Below, piece after piece: positions 6,188 through 7,127 of a stretch of DNA of 7,127 bases (position 1 is its first letter; each line of letters opens with the position of its first letter). Below the pieces are notes generated by a model, which was not told where the DNA came from, searched no databases, and saw nothing but the letters and a program-made list of their open reading frames with translations. This stretch comes from an uncultured Sphingomonadales bacterium (GTDB lineage Bacteria > Pseudomonadota > Alphaproteobacteria > Sphingomonadales > Sphingomonadaceae): contig CAJBSR010000473.1 in assembly GCA_903958285.1 (NCBI GenBank), positions 1 through 7,127 on the forward strand, written 5' to 3'. The position numbers were made by a program, and so were the translations under genes.

Positions 6188-7127
6188 ATGTCCCGCTTCG
6201 AACCCATTGCCCAACTTCTCGCTTCGGACCGTAAGGGCCTGAGCCTGCCGCGCGACTTGTATGTGAGCGAGGAGGCCTTTCAGTTTGACACGCAGGTCAT
6301 GCTGAAATCGGTCTGGCTCTATGCCTGCACGGTCGCGCATGTGAAGAATCCGGGCGATTATTTCGTGTTCGAAGTGGCGCATAACTCCATCATCATCATC
6401 CGTGGACGCGATAACGAGGTCCGGGCGTTTTGGAACTCGTGCCGTCATCGAGGGGCGCGGATATGTCAGGAGCAGAGGGGCCGCGCGCCGCGCCTGACGT
6501 GCCCCTACCACCAGTGGACTTATGGCCTTGATGGCGCTTTGATCGCTGCGCGCAGTATGGCCGAGGATTTCGACAAGAAGGAGCATGGCCTCGCGCCGGT
6601 TGCGCTCGAAAATGTCGGTGGGCTGATCTTCATATGCATGGATGACAATCCGCCGCCTATTGACCGGGTGAAGGCCGATATTGTTGACCAGATTGCCGTC
6701 TATGATTTGGAACGCTGCAAGGTCGCGGTGCAGGACAATTACCTTGAGGACGCCAACTGGAAGTTGGTGATGGAGAACAACCGGGAGTGCTATCATTGCG
6801 ACGCCGGGCATCCCGAACTGATCAGCGTTCTCGGTACCTATGGCTTCGGCAAGGGCCTGCCCGAAGATGGCGAGACGGATGTCGTTGACGACAGCGCCTT
6901 TGACGCGATGGTGGACGCCAAGCGAGACCAGTGGAAGGCCATGGGCATCTTCCGTGACCTGATCGAGTTTCCGGACGGCTGGTGGCATCGTGTGGCGCGG
7001 CTTCCGCTGGCCAATGGGGCGGTGACACAGTCGATTGACGGCAAGCTTGCCAGCAAGAAGCTGATTGGACCGTTTACGGAACCGGAAACCTCCAGCCTGT
7101 CAGTCTGGACGCAGCCCAATAGCTGGC
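6188..7127 (+). CDS. Rieske non-heme iron oxygenase alpha subunit, GbcA/CntA-type, 3' end cut by window edge
   Basis: The first 313 residues of a Rieske-type oxygenase; the family is about 370-430 residues, so the C-terminal part is outside the window. The Rieske [2Fe-2S] motif is complete: C85-R-H87, 17 residues, C105-P-Y-H108, followed by QWTYGLDG. The mononuclear iron site is ENNRECYHCDAGH (196-208) with H203 and H208; the third (Asp) ligand would lie near the cut end or beyond it. The bridging residue is E200 rather than the usual Asp of ring-hydroxylating dioxygenases, a trait of quaternary-ammonium oxygenases such as carnitine oxygenase CntA. The segment ARSMAEDFDKKEHGL (121-135) and NNRECYHC resemble GbcA, which removes a methyl from glycine betaine. 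Automatic annotation would probably say aromatic ring-hydroxylating dioxygenase; given the motif and the DMGDH-like neighbour, a betaine-type N-demethylase is more likely. A reductase partner (GbcB-like) is expected but not seen here. Confidence 0.93.
   Translation, partial: MSRFEPIAQLLASDRKGLSLPRDLYVSEEAFQFDTQVMLKSVWLYACTVAHVKNPGDYFVFEVAHNSIIIIRGRDNEVRAFWNSCRHRGARICQEQRGRAPRLTCPYHQWTYGLDGALIAARSMAEDFDKKEHGLAPVALENVGGLIFICMDDNPPPIDRVKADIVDQIAVYDLERCKVAVQDNYLEDANWKLVMENNRECYHCDAGHPELISVLGTYGFGKGLPEDGETDVVDDSAFDAMVDAKRDQWKAMGIFRDLIEFPDGWWHRVARLPLANGAVTQSIDGKLASKKLIGPFTEPETSSLSVWTQPNSW

Noticed and set aside
6134..6988. Minus-strand open frame of 284 codons opposite the Rieske gene
   Set aside because: The plus strand carries a complete Rieske motif and iron-ligand motif over the same bases; the antisense translation has no domain.
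6188..7127. Annotation as an aromatic ring-hydroxylating dioxygenase
   Set aside because: The general fold allows it, but the bridging Glu, the NNRECYHC motif and the DMGDH-like partner point to a betaine or carnitine-type oxygenase.

Overview
The window reads as chromosomal DNA of an alphaproteobacterium. GC content is roughly 60% by eye, Shine-Dalgarno sites are purine-rich (GGAG, AAGGAG), and genes are tightly packed. A sphingomonad-like or rhizobia-like host would fit, but the sequence does not settle the genus. Five protein genes are present, two of them cut by the window edges. I see no tRNA, rRNA, CRISPR array, insertion sequence or phage gene.

Layout. On the minus strand, an Lrp/AsnC-family regulator (1075 down to 599) is followed after 22 bp by a GabP-like amino acid permease (576 down to 1, C-terminus outside the window), a likely two-gene operon. 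Facing away across a 128-bp divergent intergenic region is a plus-strand gene for a short, AceE-like thiamin diphosphate enzyme (1204-3540). A 135-bp gap with an inverted repeat and weak hairpins (3541-3675) separates it from a second plus-strand unit. That unit encodes an 835-residue dimethylglycine/sarcosine dehydrogenase-type flavoprotein with a fused GcvT domain (3676-6183). Four bases later comes a GbcA/CntA-type Rieske oxygenase alpha subunit (6188 to the right edge).

How it may work together. The Rieske oxygenase and the FAD/GcvT enzyme look like consecutive N-demethylation steps, most simply glycine betaine to dimethylglycine to sarcosine. The GcvT domain would pass the second methyl carbon to tetrahydrofolate. 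The left half (Lrp regulator, amino acid permease, 2-oxoacid dehydrogenase-like E1) suggests amino acid uptake and 2-oxoacid breakdown, reminiscent of the Pseudomonas putida mdeR/mdeB arrangement for methionine-derived 2-oxobutyrate. Whether the halves form one pathway is open. The strongest points for follow-up are the tight Rieske plus FAD-GcvT pair and the E1-like protein, which lacks the N-terminal region by which AceE binds its E2 partner and has no E2 or E3 gene beside it.
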